The position numbers and the translations under genes were made by a program. Source: Pseudoprimorskyibacter insulae (GTDB taxonomy: Bacteria > Pseudomonadota > Alphaproteobacteria > Rhodobacterales > Rhodobacteraceae). From it: a stretch of 60,437 nucleotides of DNA. The stretch covers positions 1 to 60,437 of the forward strand of contig NZ_OMOJ01000015.1 in the NCBI RefSeq assembly GCF_900302505.1. Direction: 5' to 3'. Each line of letters opens with the position of its first letter. Within the stretch, counting starts at the first letter, position 1. Shown here piece after piece: positions 36,635 to 46,436 of the stretch. The notes below the pieces were generated by a model. It saw nothing but the letters and a program-made list of their open reading frames with translations. It ran no database searches and was not told the origin of the DNA.

Positions 36635-36856
36635 GGGTCACCTCTATACGCGATTGAAAATGAATTGCCCTCAGTTTAGCGGCGCAATTGCTATGCGTAT
36701 ACCCATTTGGGGCAGGTTTGCGGAATTGGGCGATTGCCTGCCGGGTGAATTGCCAATTGCCCGCGTGACAGTCCCGGCAGGCCGTGTCAGGGTGCGCACA
36801 CGCAGCGGTTGCGGCGCAATCTTGGCGGCCTGCGCAAGACGGTTTAAAGGGTGTCT

Positions 36857-37990
36857 ATGTCGTTCACATTTCTTCATTCGTCCGACCTGCACCTAGGCCG
36901 GAAATTCGCCAGCATCCCGCAGGCCCATGACGGCAACATTCGTGGCCGCCTGATGGAGGCGCGCCACACCGCGCTGGACCGGCTGGCCGCCGCCGCCAAA
37001 GACAAAGGCGCGGGCCATATCCTGCTGGCGGGCGACACGTTCGACACCGCCACCCCGTCGCACAGCATCGTCTTGCAGGCGCTGAGGGTGATGGAGGATG
37101 CCGCCCCGGTGATCTGGTGGCTGCTGCCGGGCAACCACGACAATCTGCGCGATGCCGAACCGCTCTGGGATCTGATCCGCGCCAAGGCCCCGGCCAATGT
37201 CCATGTTTTGGCTGAGGCTGCGCCGGTCCATATCGCGGATGGCGCGACCCTGCTGCCCTGCCCCGCCTTCTATCGCACCGCTGGCACCGACCCGACCGAG
37301 GCACTGCCCAACATGCCATCGCCGGACGGGCATTTGCGCATCGGGCTGGCCCATGGCGGCGTCACCGACTTTACCGAAAGCGGCAATAGCATCGCGCCCG
37401 ACCGCGACCGGTCCGCCCGGCTGGATTATCTGGCGCTTGGCGATTGGCACGGGTGTATGACCGTGTCCGACCGCACCCGCTATTGCGGCAGCCCCGAACA
37501 GGATCAGTTCAAGCACGACCGGCGCGGGGTTTGCCTGTCGGTCACGCTGGACGCCCCCGGCCAGCCCCCACAGGTCGAGGAGGTCGAGATCGGCCAGTTC
37601 CTGTGGACCGAGGTCACTTTGCCCCTGCACCCCGGCCAGAACGCCGCCGAGGCGCTGGCCGCGCGCCTGCCCGCAACCGGGCGGCGGGATATCCTGCTGC
37701 GGCTGACTGTATCGGGCTGGGCCGGTCTTGCCGATCAGGCGGATCTGCGGGCAGCGGCAACGGGTGTTGCGCCCGAGTTTGCCCATTTTGAGCTGCGCAC
37801 CGATGCGTTGAACACCCAGCACGACGCCGCCGATCTGGACCAGATCGACCGCAGCGGCGGGGCCTTGCGGATTGCGGCGGAAACGCTGGCCGAGGCGTCG
37901 GGCGATGACAGCGCCCCGCCCGAGGACCGCGCCGCTGCCGCCGATGCGCTGGCGCGGCTGTTCTCCTATGTGCGGGAGGACGTGGAATGA
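36857..37990 (+). CDS. SbcD/YhaO-like DNA repair metallophosphoesterase
   Basis: This 377-residue calcineurin-type nuclease has all the metal motifs in order: HSSDLHLGR, LAGDTFD, LLPGNHDN, GLAHGG and LGDWHG. The family, Mre11/SbcD, forms a nuclease complex with an SMC-like ATPase that opens DNA ends and hairpins. I chose ATG 36857; GTG 36851 is possible. Its stop overlaps the ATPase gene by four bases. Length and pairing with an 858-residue ATPase are closer to the YhaO/YhaN pair than to E. coli SbcCD. Confidence 0.88.
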   Translation: MSFTFLHSSDLHLGRKFASIPQAHDGNIRGRLMEARHTALDRLAAAAKDKGAGHILLAGDTFDTATPSHSIVLQALRVMEDAAPVIWWLLPGNHDNLRDAEPLWDLIRAKAPANVHVLAEAAPVHIADGATLLPCPAFYRTAGTDPTEALPNMPSPDGHLRIGLAHGGVTDFTESGNSIAPDRDRSARLDYLALGDWHGCMTVSDRTRYCGSPEQDQFKHDRRGVCLSVTLDAPGQPPQVEEVEIGQFLWTEVTLPLHPGQNAAEALAARLPATGRRDILLRLTVSGWAGLADQADLRAAATGVAPEFAHFELRTDALNTQHDAADLDQIDRSGGALRIAAETLAEASGDDSAPPEDRAAAADALARLFSYVREDVE

Positions 37991-40563
37991 AACTGCGCGC
38001 GATTGAGCTGACCAACGTCCGGCGCTTCACCGGCACCGTCCGCATTGACGGGATCACCGATGGCCTCAATGTGCTGAGCGAGCCGAATGAGACCGGCAAA
38101 TCCACCATCTTCGACGCGCTGCAAGCGGTGTTTTTCAAGGCCCATGGCAGTTCGGACAAGGTGATGAAGGCCCTGCGCCCCCATGCGGGCGGCGCGCCGG
38201 AAATCTCGGTCGAGGTGGAAACCAGCGATGGGCACTTCAAGATCTCAAAACGCTGGTTCCAGAAACCCGCAGCGACGGTGCATCAGGGCGACCGGCTGAT
38301 CGCCCAGTCCGACGCCGCCGAAGATTGGATTGCCCGCAGCCTTGGACAGTCCATCGACGGCCCCGCCGGTCTGATCTGGGTGCGGCAGGGCATGACCGCG
38401 CTGTCGGATGGGTCAAAGTCGGAACAGTCCGACGCGCTTGAGGCCCGGCGCGATCTGATGTCCTCGGTCGGGGAAGAGGTCGAGGCGATGACCGGCGGGC
38501 GGCGCATGGATGCCGCGCTGCGTCGTTGCAAGGATGAACTGGCCGAATACACCACCTCGACCGGCAGGCCCAAGGCGGGCGGCGCCTGGAAAGACGCGCT
38601 TGATCTGGTTGAGGCGCTGACAACCAAGCGCAACCAGTTGACCGCCAAAACCGCCGATCTGCATGAGGCGCTGAAAGCCCGGAACGCGCAGCGTCGGACG
38701 TTGAAAGATCTGACCGACGCCGATGCGGTCGCGACGCGGTCCAAACGGCTGGAGGCCGCGCAAAAGGCCCATGCGGAGGCCACGCGCCACGCCGAAGACG
38801 TCGAAAAACACACCCGCGCGGTCGAAATGGCCGAGTTGAAGGCCGAAGCCTCGCGCACGCGGCTGGATGATCTGCGCAAAGCCACGAAAGAGGCCGCAAC
38901 TGCCCAGCAGCAGGTGGCTGAGAAAACGCGGGCCGCAGAACAGGCCCGTAAGGCGTTGGACGACAAGACCAAAGCGCAGGACGCGGCTCAGGACACTTTG
39001 GCCAAAGCCAGCGCAACGCTTGAGGCCTGCGAGGCCGCGCTTGCCCGCGCTCAGGCCGCCAAAGCCGCCAAGGACAGCGCCGCACGGCGCGAAGAATTGA
39101 CCAAGCAGATCGAACAGGCCGAAACCGCCCGCAAAGACATGGAAGCCGCCAAGGCGGGCGTTCGCGGGCTGACCGATGACCGATTGACCAAGCTGGAAAG
39201 GCTTTCGGCCAATCACGCCGCCGCGCAAATGGCCCGCGATGCCGGGGCTGCGCAGCTACGTGTGACCTATACGGGCGATCGGCGCATGCAAGTCAGTGGC
39301 GGGGACTTGGCCGAAGGCGCTGCCATCCCGATCATCCGGCCCATGCAGATCGACATTGCCGGGGTTGGTCAGATCGACATTCGCCCGCCTGCCTCGGATC
39401 GGGCGGACCCGGTGGAAGCCGCGCAGCAAGCCCTGCGCAACGCACTGAGTGAGGCTGGCGTGGCCACCTTGGACGCCGCGCGAGCACAAGCCGCCGCCCG
39501 CAACACAGCAGAGCGTCGGCACGCCGAGGCTGCGGCCAAACTCTCGGGCCTTGCCCCCGACGGGATCGAGGCGCTGCGCGTCAAACTGGCGGATCTGCCT
39601 GCGCAGGTGGATGCCGAGGATGCCCCGGATCTTGAGACCGCAGCATCCGACGCCGATCGGGCGCGCAAGGCCGAAAAATCGGCCCAGACTGCGTTCTCGG
39701 TCGCAAAGGACACGACCGCCGAAGCCCGCAACGACTTGGTCCGCGCCGAGACTCACCTGACCCAAGCGACACAAGCGCAGGCCAAGGCGGCGGCGACCCT
39801 AGCCGCGACAGGCGACGACGAAGCGGCCTTGCTTGATACATCAGAAATCGACCGCAAGGATTTGCAAACGTGGAAAGAAACGCTTTCATCCATCAAAGCC
39901 GCCGCGCCGGATCTGGCCGGGGCCAAGGCCGCGCTGGACCATGCCCAATCGGTCGTGGACAGCGCCAATGCCCAGATCAGCCAATTGGAAAAGACCCTTG
40001 TCCAATTGGACGAACGGATCAGCCATGCCGCAGGCGATGCCGTCGAAGAACGCCTTGCCGAGACAGAAGAAAAGCTGACCCTTGCCGCCGAGGATCTGGC
40101 ACGTATTGAACACGAAGTGCGCGTTCTGACCCGGCTGCAAACCGCCCTGTCCGAGGCCCGCGCCCAAGCCCGTGAACGCTATTTCGCCCCCGTGGCACAA
40201 GCGCTGAAACCGCTGTTGTCGCTGCTTTGGCCCGAGGCGGAACTCGATTGGTCCGAGGACTCGCTTCTGCCAGACGGGCTTATCCGCGACGGACAGAAGG
40301 AACCGCTCGATATCCTGTCTGGCGGCACACAGGAACAGATCGCGCTGTTGGTCCGGCTGGCCTTTGCGCGAATGCTGGCGGATGCAGGCCGCGCCGCGCC
40401 GATCATTCTGGATGACGCACTGGTCTATACCGATGACGACCGGATCGAGCGGATGTTCGTGGCCCTGCACCGGCAGGCCAGCGATCTTCAGATCCTGGTG
40501 CTGACCTGCCGCCAACGGGCGTTTCGCGATCTGGGCGGGCAGATGCTGACCCTGACGCGGTAA
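37987..40563 (+). CDS. SbcC/YhaN-like SMC-type ATPase
   Basis: This 858-residue protein has a Walker A of Rad50/SbcC type (SEPNETGKST), a long coiled coil with an Ala/Lys-rich heptad pattern, and a C-terminal head with signature LSGGTQEQIALLVRLAFARM and Walker B PIILDDALVYTDDDRI. There is no obvious CxxC zinc hook. The length is shorter than E. coli SbcC (about 1050) and fits YhaN. It would be the ATP-driven partner of the upstream nuclease. The gene ends five bases from the convergent BspA-RTX gene. Confidence 0.88.
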   Translation: MKLRAIELTNVRRFTGTVRIDGITDGLNVLSEPNETGKSTIFDALQAVFFKAHGSSDKVMKALRPHAGGAPEISVEVETSDGHFKISKRWFQKPAATVHQGDRLIAQSDAAEDWIARSLGQSIDGPAGLIWVRQGMTALSDGSKSEQSDALEARRDLMSSVGEEVEAMTGGRRMDAALRRCKDELAEYTTSTGRPKAGGAWKDALDLVEALTTKRNQLTAKTADLHEALKARNAQRRTLKDLTDADAVATRSKRLEAAQKAHAEATRHAEDVEKHTRAVEMAELKAEASRTRLDDLRKATKEAATAQQQVAEKTRAAEQARKALDDKTKAQDAAQDTLAKASATLEACEAALARAQAAKAAKDSAARREELTKQIEQAETARKDMEAAKAGVRGLTDDRLTKLERLSANHAAAQMARDAGAAQLRVTYTGDRRMQVSGGDLAEGAAIPIIRPMQIDIAGVGQIDIRPPASDRADPVEAAQQALRNALSEAGVATLDAARAQAAARNTAERRHAEAAAKLSGLAPDGIEALRVKLADLPAQVDAEDAPDLETAASDADRARKAEKSAQTAFSVAKDTTAEARNDLVRAETHLTQATQAQAKAAATLAATGDDEAALLDTSEIDRKDLQTWKETLSSIKAAAPDLAGAKAALDHAQSVVDSANAQISQLEKTLVQLDERISHAAGDAVEERLAETEEKLTLAAEDLARIEHEVRVLTRLQTALSEARAQARERYFAPVAQALKPLLSLLWPEAELDWSEDSLLPDGLIRDGQKEPLDILSGGTQEQIALLVRLAFARMLADAGRAAPIILDDALVYTDDDRIERMFVALHRQASDLQILVLTCRQRAFRDLGGQMLTLTR

Positions 40564-40568
40564 GCGGG

Positions 40569-42461
40569 TCAGGCCAGCAGGTCGAAGGTCGCGTCGACGA
40601 CCTGCACCATCAGGCTGGTCTGATCGCTGCCATCCACCAAGGCCCAGGCCATGATCCCGCTGGGTTTGTGTGTGATAAACACCTCTTGCACGCCTGCGGT
40701 GCCGGCATTCGCCGTCTCGGCCCGCTGGACTAGAAAATCACCGGCGGCGCCCGTTCCGCCCCAGACCAGCACGTCGCCTGCATCCGCCGCATAATCCTGA
40801 ATCCAATCGGTGCCATGCCCGGCTTGGCCCGCGTGATAGAACCGGTCCGCGCCCGCGCCGCCGTTCAGCCGGTCAAAGCCAAAGCCGCCGTTCAGGTAAT
40901 CATCGCCGAAACTGCCAAAGATCGCATCAGACCAAGCGCCGCCTGACAGAACGTCATTCCCTGCACCGCCGATCACCGTATCCACGCCCAGCCCGACAAG
41001 GATCGTGTCGTTGCCATACTCGCCGCGCAGATGGTCGTTGCCACCTTGGCCGTCGATGCTGTCATGACCGTCGCCGCCAAAGATCCAGTCGCCCAGATCG
41101 ACCAGCGCGGAGTTCTGCAACCCGCCCAGCAAGACGTCATCGCCAGTACCGCCGTGGATCGTGTCTTGGCCCTGCCCGCCGCGCAGCGCGTCATTGCCCG
41201 CATCGCCGAACAGCTGGTCTTGAAAGGCACTGCCGGTCACGTCGTCATTGCCTGCAAACGCGCGCAGCCAAAGCCCATGCGCCTGGATGCCCGGCAATTG
41301 GATCACATCATCACCGCTGGTCACGCCAAACGCGTTGTAGGTTGCGCCGATGTCCCAGCCGTAGGTTTCGGTCAAGGTGGTGTAGGCCGCGACATTGGAA
41401 TACATTAAATCGGTGGCGTTCAGCACAATATCCGTCGGAATGCGCGTTTCGCCGGGATCCAGCCGCGCCCAGCCCTCCAACGTTTTGTCGAAATTTTCCG
41501 GGCTCATGCCCGAATTGGTCAACATGTGGTCCATGCTTAAGTGTGCATAATTCGCGCTTTGATCACCAAGGCCGATCGAGGACAAATCCCAGCTTCCCAG
41601 ATCGTGATCAAAGGAACTGGCCCCGTGGAACATAAACGCCATGTTCTGAACTTGGCTTGTATCCCAATCTGACAGGTCTTGGTTGAAGACGGGATTACTT
41701 CGGAACATTCCGAACATGTTCGTGACATTCTCTGTATTCCAGCGGCCGATGTCCTGATTGAACGAGGTCGGGGCAGGGTCGGAATAATAATGGGTATTAT
41801 CGCCGTCAAACATATAGGCCATCGTGGTCACTTGGCTGGTGTCCCAATCACCGATATCTTGGTTAAAGGCCGAGGCACCCCTGAACATCGACTGCATTGT
41901 GGTAACCGCGCTTGTGTCCCAATCGCTGATGTCTTGATTGAACGCACGAGCATCATTAAACGTATTCGACATATTTTTTACGGCGCTCGTATCCCAAGTT
42001 CCAATTGGCTGATTGAAACTAGGGTTATACGAAAACGTTGATTGCATAGTTTCAACATTCGACGTGTCCCAACGGGAAATATCTTGATTGAATGACGCAG
42101 CCATAAAAGTAGATTCCACGCTATTCACATTGCTGACGATCCAATCACCGATATCCTGATTGAATGAACTTGCACTATTAAACATATACCTAAGGTTCGT
42201 CACGCCACTGGTGTCCCAGCCGCCAATGTCCTGATTGAACGAATGCGCCGCATTAAACTTGAAACTCATGTCTTGCACATTGCTGGTGTCCCAGCGGCCA
42301 ATGTCCTGATTAAAGTCCTTTGCCCCCCTGAACATACGGTTCATGTCAGTGACGGCACTGGTGTCCCAGTCCGACAAATTGTCTGGAATGACCCTGCCGG
42401 TGCGAAGAAGGGTATAATATTCAAAATAGTCCGAAAGATCTGTGGATGGTGCGGGGATCAT
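40569..42461 (-). CDS. BspA-repeat/RTX hybrid surface protein (intact)
   Basis: This 630-residue protein is the intact paralogue of the split gene at 28043-29857. The start ATG 42461 ([13 protein letters not shown]) matches the paralogue's MTTAPSTDLSNYF; longer upstream starts do not. It has ten DUF285 FNQDI repeats (one with an 11-residue insert), a linker ([24 protein letters not shown]), RTX nonapeptides ([22 protein letters not shown]) and the shared C-terminal secretion module ([17 protein letters not shown] to TFDLLA). BspA repeats often serve in adhesion. Secretion by a type I system is inferred from the RTX section. Confidence 0.87.
   Translation of the reverse strand: MIPAPSTDLSDYFEYYTLLRTGRVIPDNLSDWDTSAVTDMNRMFRGAKDFNQDIGRWDTSNVQDMSFKFNAAHSFNQDIGGWDTSGVTNLRYMFNSASSFNQDIGDWIVSNVNSVESTFMAASFNQDISRWDTSNVETMQSTFSYNPSFNQPIGTWDTSAVKNMSNTFNDARAFNQDISDWDTSAVTTMQSMFRGASAFNQDIGDWDTSQVTTMAYMFDGDNTHYYSDPAPTSFNQDIGRWNTENVTNMFGMFRSNPVFNQDLSDWDTSQVQNMAFMFHGASSFDHDLGSWDLSSIGLGDQSANYAHLSMDHMLTNSGMSPENFDKTLEGWARLDPGETRIPTDIVLNATDLMYSNVAAYTTLTETYGWDIGATYNAFGVTSGDDVIQLPGIQAHGLWLRAFAGNDDVTGSAFQDQLFGDAGNDALRGGQGQDTIHGGTGDDVLLGGLQNSALVDLGDWIFGGDGHDSIDGQGGNDHLRGEYGNDTILVGLGVDTVIGGAGNDVLSGGAWSDAIFGSFGDDYLNGGFGFDRLNGGAGADRFYHAGQAGHGTDWIQDYAADAGDVLVWGGTGAAGDFLVQRAETANAGTAGVQEVFITHKPSGIMAWALVDGSDQTSLMVQVVDATFDLLA
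41560..42314 (-). repeat. ten BspA/DUF285 tandem repeats, about 75 bp each
   Basis: Ten units begin with F[N/D][Q/H][D/P][I/L]. Spacing is 75 bp except for one 72-bp unit and one unit enlarged by about 30 bp. The layout matches the repeats at 28181-28930. Confidence 0.85.
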
Positions 42462-42744
42462 GGCAGGTCCGATTTGAAATCTGTTTCGAAAATGGCTTTT
42501 GATCAACCTATAGATGTCACGCAGGTTGTAAACCGGTCGGGCGTCGCTATCGCGCTGACTGAATGGCACGACGCATTGCACACATCATTTGAGTGATGTT
42601 TTTCCCTCAATCACGCCCTCAGGAAATGATGTATTTTGAGGCAAAGTTTTGGCCCAGAGATAGGCGCGGTGCGCACTCCGGGGTAGCGTCCCTCAACTGC
42701 GTGGCAGCCCTGCCCGCGCCTGATTGTGAGGAGGACACTCAGAC

Positions 42745-43053
42745 ATGCCATGGATTGACGCCTGCGCCACCGACGACATCGACGCCGAAGACCTGATCCG
42801 CTTTGACCACGGCGGTAAGACCTACGCGATCTACCGCAGCCCCGATGACGCGTTTTTCTGCACCGATGGGCTATGCACCCACGAAGAGGTGCATTTGGAA
42901 GACGGGCTGGTGATGGAGTACGAAATCGAATGCCCCAAGCACAACGCCACCTTCGATTACCGCACCGGCGAAGCGATGCGCGCCCCGGCTTGCGTCAACC
43001 TGAACACCTATAAAACCAAGGTCGAAGGCGACCGCGTTCTGATCGAGGTCTGA
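42745..43053 (+). CDS. Rieske-type 2Fe-2S ferredoxin
   Basis: This 102-residue protein has both Rieske half-motifs: C44-T-H46 and C63-P-K-H66. The length and lack of a signal peptide indicate a soluble ferredoxin that delivers electrons to an oxygenase or similar enzyme. A GAGGAGG ribosome site precedes ATG 42745. It heads an operon with a PanB-like gene (2 bp gap) and a Gfo/Idh-type dehydrogenase. No Rieske oxygenase is in the window, so its partner is unknown. Confidence 0.9.
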   Translation: MPWIDACATDDIDAEDLIRFDHGGKTYAIYRSPDDAFFCTDGLCTHEEVHLEDGLVMEYEIECPKHNATFDYRTGEAMRAPACVNLNTYKTKVEGDRVLIEV

Positions 43054-43055
43054 CC

Positions 43056-43841
43056 ATGGCCCGCCCCACCGTCGCCGATATCCGCGCGCTGAAAGGCCAG
43101 CGCCAGTTGACCATGCTCTATGTCGAAACCCCGCAAGAGACCGCAGCGGCGGCTGAGGCCGGGATCGATATGCTGTCGATCATTGATCCGCTCTGGACCC
43201 CCGAAATGCGCGAGGCGGCGGGGGATTGCTTTGTGCAGGTCGGGTTGCTGTACGGCCAGCTTGTCACCTCCGAAGATTACCTGCGTGCCGCACACCGCGC
43301 GATGCAGATCGGCGGGGATTGCGTCTATTGCGCCTCGTCGCTGACCACCATCCGGCAGCTTGCCGAAGACGGCATCCCCGTGGTCAGCCATGTGGGCCTG
43401 ATCCCGTCCAAGGCCACCTGGACCGGCGGGTTCAAGGCCGTGGGCAAGACCGCCGCGTCGGCGCTGGACGTCTGGCGACACGTACAGGCGCTGGAACAGG
43501 TCGGGGCTTTCGGGGCCGAGTTGGAGGTCGTGCCGGACCGCGTCGCCGCCGAGATTTCGCGCCGCACGCCGCTGATCATGCTGGGCATGGGCGCGGGATC
43601 TGGCGCGGATGCGCAGTACCTGTTCGCCGAGGACGTGTTGGGCTGCACACGCGGACATAAACCGCGCCACGCCAAGACCTACCGCAATTTCGCCGCCGAA
43701 TATGACCGCCTACAACGCGACCGGGTTGCCGCCTTTGGCGAATTCCGCCGCGATGTTGAAACCGGCGCTTATCCGGCCCCCGAACATGTGGTCCCGATCA
43801 AGGACGACGAATTTGACGCCTTCCTGCAAGGGATTGAATGA
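43056..43841 (+). CDS. PanB-like (ketopantoate hydroxymethyltransferase family) protein
   Basis: This 261-residue TIM-barrel protein resembles PanB/phosphoenolpyruvate mutase-type enzymes: TMLYVETPQETAAAAEAGID, AHRAMQIGGDCVYCASSLTT, VVSHVGLIPSKATWTGGFKA and GAFGAELEVVPDRVAAEISR. PanB forms ketopantoate from a 2-oxo acid and methylene-THF. Several PanB positions differ (IIDPLW where PanB has a GDSLGM-type motif), and the neighbours are not pantothenate genes, so I would not call it panB. It lies 2 bp after the ferredoxin and ends 1 bp before the dehydrogenase. Confidence 0.78.
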   Translation: MARPTVADIRALKGQRQLTMLYVETPQETAAAAEAGIDMLSIIDPLWTPEMREAAGDCFVQVGLLYGQLVTSEDYLRAAHRAMQIGGDCVYCASSLTTIRQLAEDGIPVVSHVGLIPSKATWTGGFKAVGKTAASALDVWRHVQALEQVGAFGAELEVVPDRVAAEISRRTPLIMLGMGAGSGADAQYLFAEDVLGCTRGHKPRHAKTYRNFAAEYDRLQRDRVAAFGEFRRDVETGAYPAPEHVVPIKDDEFDAFLQGIE

Positions 43842-43842
43842 T

Positions 43843-44964
43843 ATGACATCTTTGGGGTTTGGCCTGATCGGAACAGGCTTTATGGGCAAGACCCACGCCA
43901 TGGCGATGAAATCGGTGCGGGCCATTATGGGCGATGTGCCCGAGGTCCGGCTTGAACTGCTGTGCGATATGCCGCTGGCCAATGCGCAAACGCGCGGCGA
44001 CCAGTTCGGCTTTGACCGTGTCACGGATGATTGGCAGGCGCTGATCAACGATCCGGCTGTGGATATTGTGTCGATCACCACGCCCAACGGCATGCACCGC
44101 GATATGGCGCTGGCCGCGCTGGCCGCTGGCAAACACGTCTGGTGCGAAAAACCGATGGCCCTGACGTTGGCCGATGCCGAGGCGATGGCGGCCGCCGCTA
44201 CGGCCTCGGGCAAGGCGACGATGGTGGGGTATAACTACATCCACAACCCCGCCTTCACCCATGCCAAACGGCTGATTGCGGCGGGCCGGATCGGCAAGCC
44301 GGTGCATTTTCGTGGCTGGGTGGACGAAGACTATCAGGCCGACCCCGATCTGCCCTGGACATGGCGGGCCACGCTGAAGGATGCGGGCCTTGGGGCGCTT
44401 GGCGATCTGGGCTGTCATCTGGTGTCGATGGCGACGGGCTTGCTTGGCCCGATCGACACGGTTCTGGGCGATCTGCAAGTGATCCACGACACCCGCCCCC
44501 TGCCCGACGGATCAGGCCGCGCCACGGTCGAAAACGACGATCTGGCCACCGCGCTGGTGACATTTGCCAATGGCGCACGCGGGTCAATCTCGACCTCACG
44601 CTCGGCTTGGGGGCGCAAGAACAAGCTGGATTGGGAGGTGCACGGCACCCAAGGCATGATCACCTTTTCCCAAGAACGCATGAACGAGCTTCAGCTATAC
44701 GTAAATGAAGGCGACAAGGCCGAGGCGGGCTTTCGCACCATTCTGACCGGTCCCGCGCATCCGCCCTATGGGCAGTTCGTGCCTGCGCCGGGGCATCAGC
44801 TTGGGTTCCTTGACCTGAAAACGATGGAGGCCCACGCCCTGCTACGGGCCATCGCCGAAGACCGCCAGCCCAGCCCGAACTTTGCCGACGCCCTGCATTT
44901 TGAGGCCGTCATCCATCGCATCGCGGAAAGCGCCAATGCGGGCGGCGTTCGCTTGACAGTCTGA
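43843..44964 (+). CDS. Gfo/Idh/MocA-family oxidoreductase
   Basis: This 373-residue NAD(P)-dependent dehydrogenase has a Rossmann start, LGFGLIGTGFMGKTHAMAM, then TTPNGMHRDMALAALAAGKH, the EKPMALT motif and DLGCHLVSMA in the sugar-binding domain. The family oxidises or reduces sugars, inositols and related hydroxy compounds. It starts 1 bp after the PanB-like gene, so the three genes from the ferredoxin onward form one operon, probably for breakdown of one substrate. The substrate cannot be read from the sequence. Confidence 0.88.
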   Translation: MTSLGFGLIGTGFMGKTHAMAMKSVRAIMGDVPEVRLELLCDMPLANAQTRGDQFGFDRVTDDWQALINDPAVDIVSITTPNGMHRDMALAALAAGKHVWCEKPMALTLADAEAMAAAATASGKATMVGYNYIHNPAFTHAKRLIAAGRIGKPVHFRGWVDEDYQADPDLPWTWRATLKDAGLGALGDLGCHLVSMATGLLGPIDTVLGDLQVIHDTRPLPDGSGRATVENDDLATALVTFANGARGSISTSRSAWGRKNKLDWEVHGTQGMITFSQERMNELQLYVNEGDKAEAGFRTILTGPAHPPYGQFVPAPGHQLGFLDLKTMEAHALLRAIAEDRQPSPNFADALHFEAVIHRIAESANAGGVRLTV

Positions 44965-44984
44965 CCTCCCCATCAGGCGGGCTG

Positions 44985-45017
44985 CAGGCCACTGGGCGGA
45001 ATGCGCCCGGTGGCCTG
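44985..45017 (+). terminator. Rho-independent terminator
   Basis: A 14-bp stem with one T-G mismatch (arms 44985-44998 and 45004-45017, 5-nt loop) is followed by TTGTCTTT, 20 bp after the dehydrogenase stop. Confidence 0.8.
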
Positions 45018-45074
45018 TTGTCTTTGGCGGTCAGGATGGTAAGCAGGCTCAACATTCGCTTGCGGAGGAAAAGC

Positions 45075-46352
45075 ATGTCTCAGCCCCATGTCCTAATCGC
45101 CGGTGGCGGCATCGGCGGATTTGCCGTTGCCCTGACGCTGAACCAAATCGGCGTGCGCTGCACGGTGTTCGAAGCTGTGCGCGAATTGAAGCCCTTGGGC
45201 GTGGGGATCAACCTGCAACCGAACGCGGTGCGCGAACTTTATGATCTGGGCTTCACCTCAGACGATCTGGACGCAATTGGCGTGCCGGCGCTGGAATGGG
45301 CGCTTGTGGGCCTCAATGGCAATGATGTCTATGCCGAACCGCGCGGGCTGGAGGCGGGCTATAACTGGCCGCAATACGCCGTGCACCGTGGCAAGCTTCA
45401 GATGATGCTGGCCGACCGCTTTGCCGAGCGTGCCGGGGCCGATGCCATCCGCCTTGGCCACCGCATAACCGGCTATCGCAACAATGACGATGGCTCTGTC
45501 ACCGCGTTGATCGAAACCGCCGATGGCGCGAAGATCGAAGAAACCGGCACCTTGCTAATTGGCGCTGGTGGCATTCATTCGGCCGTGCGTGCGCAGATGC
45601 ACCCCGACCAGCCGCCGATCCATTGGGGTGGCGCGTTGATGTGGCGCGGCACCACGCGGGCCAAACCGATCCGCACGGGATCGAGCTTTGTCGGCCTTGG
45701 CACGCATAAGCACCGAATGGTGATCTACCCGATCTCGGCCCCAGACAATGACGGCATGGCCACGATCAACTGGATCGCGGAAATGACGCTGGATGAGGCC
45801 GACAGCTCGCAACTGTCGGGCTGGTTCCGCCCGGTTGAGATCGAAGAATTCGCCCAGCACTTTGATGGGTTCAAATACGACTGGCTGGATGTGCCGGACA
45901 TGCTGCGCGGGGCCGATGTGGCCTATGAAAACCCGATGATCGACCGCGACCCGATCCCCACTTGGGTGGATGGGCGCGTGGCGCTGATGGGGGATGCGGC
46001 CCATGCCATGTATCCCACCGGCTCGAACGGGGCCTCGCAGGCAGTGATTGACGCGCGGGTGCTGGGCAAGAACATCGTCGCCCATGGCGTGACGCCCGAG
46101 GCGCTGGCCGCCTATGACGCAGAACTCTGCGGCCCTGTGTCGGCGCTGATCCTGCGCAATCGCGGGGCTGGGCCGTTTGGACTTTTGAATCTTGTGGACG
46201 AACGCTGCGGCGGTGAGTTTGACAATATCGATGATGTCATCCCCCCGGCGGAACGGGCAGAGTTCATGGCAGGCTATAAAAAGGCCGCCGGTTTTGCGAT
46301 TGACGCGCTCAACGCCGCCCCTCCAACCATCGCATCGGGCGCTAAGGCCTAA
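45075..46352 (+). CDS. FAD-dependent monooxygenase (salicylate/para-hydroxybenzoate hydroxylase type)
   Basis: This 425-residue flavoprotein has the dinucleotide motif VLIAGGGIGGFAVALTLNQI and the second FAD motif GRVALMGDAAHAMYPTGSNG. The fold is that of single-component aromatic hydroxylases. A GGAGGAA site precedes ATG 45075, which I prefer to the earlier start at 45018. It stands alone between two terminators, so no pathway is implied. Confidence 0.9.
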   Translation: MSQPHVLIAGGGIGGFAVALTLNQIGVRCTVFEAVRELKPLGVGINLQPNAVRELYDLGFTSDDLDAIGVPALEWALVGLNGNDVYAEPRGLEAGYNWPQYAVHRGKLQMMLADRFAERAGADAIRLGHRITGYRNNDDGSVTALIETADGAKIEETGTLLIGAGGIHSAVRAQMHPDQPPIHWGGALMWRGTTRAKPIRTGSSFVGLGTHKHRMVIYPISAPDNDGMATINWIAEMTLDEADSSQLSGWFRPVEIEEFAQHFDGFKYDWLDVPDMLRGADVAYENPMIDRDPIPTWVDGRVALMGDAAHAMYPTGSNGASQAVIDARVLGKNIVAHGVTPEALAAYDAELCGPVSALILRNRGAGPFGLLNLVDERCGGEFDNIDDVIPPAERAEFMAGYKKAAGFAIDALNAAPPTIASGAKA

Positions 46353-46358
46353 GTTTTC

Positions 46359-46386
46359 AAGGCGCATCCCGGTGGGTGCGCCTTTT
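46359..46386 (+). terminator. Rho-independent terminator
   Basis: AAGGCGCA and TGCGCCTT pair around a small CCC/GGG stem. A TTTTGTTT run follows, 7 bp after the monooxygenase stop. Confidence 0.8.
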
Positions 46387-46436
46387 GTTTCATGTGGCCT
46401 CTGGCCAGCAGACGCATCCCGCGCTAGCTCTGGCCT

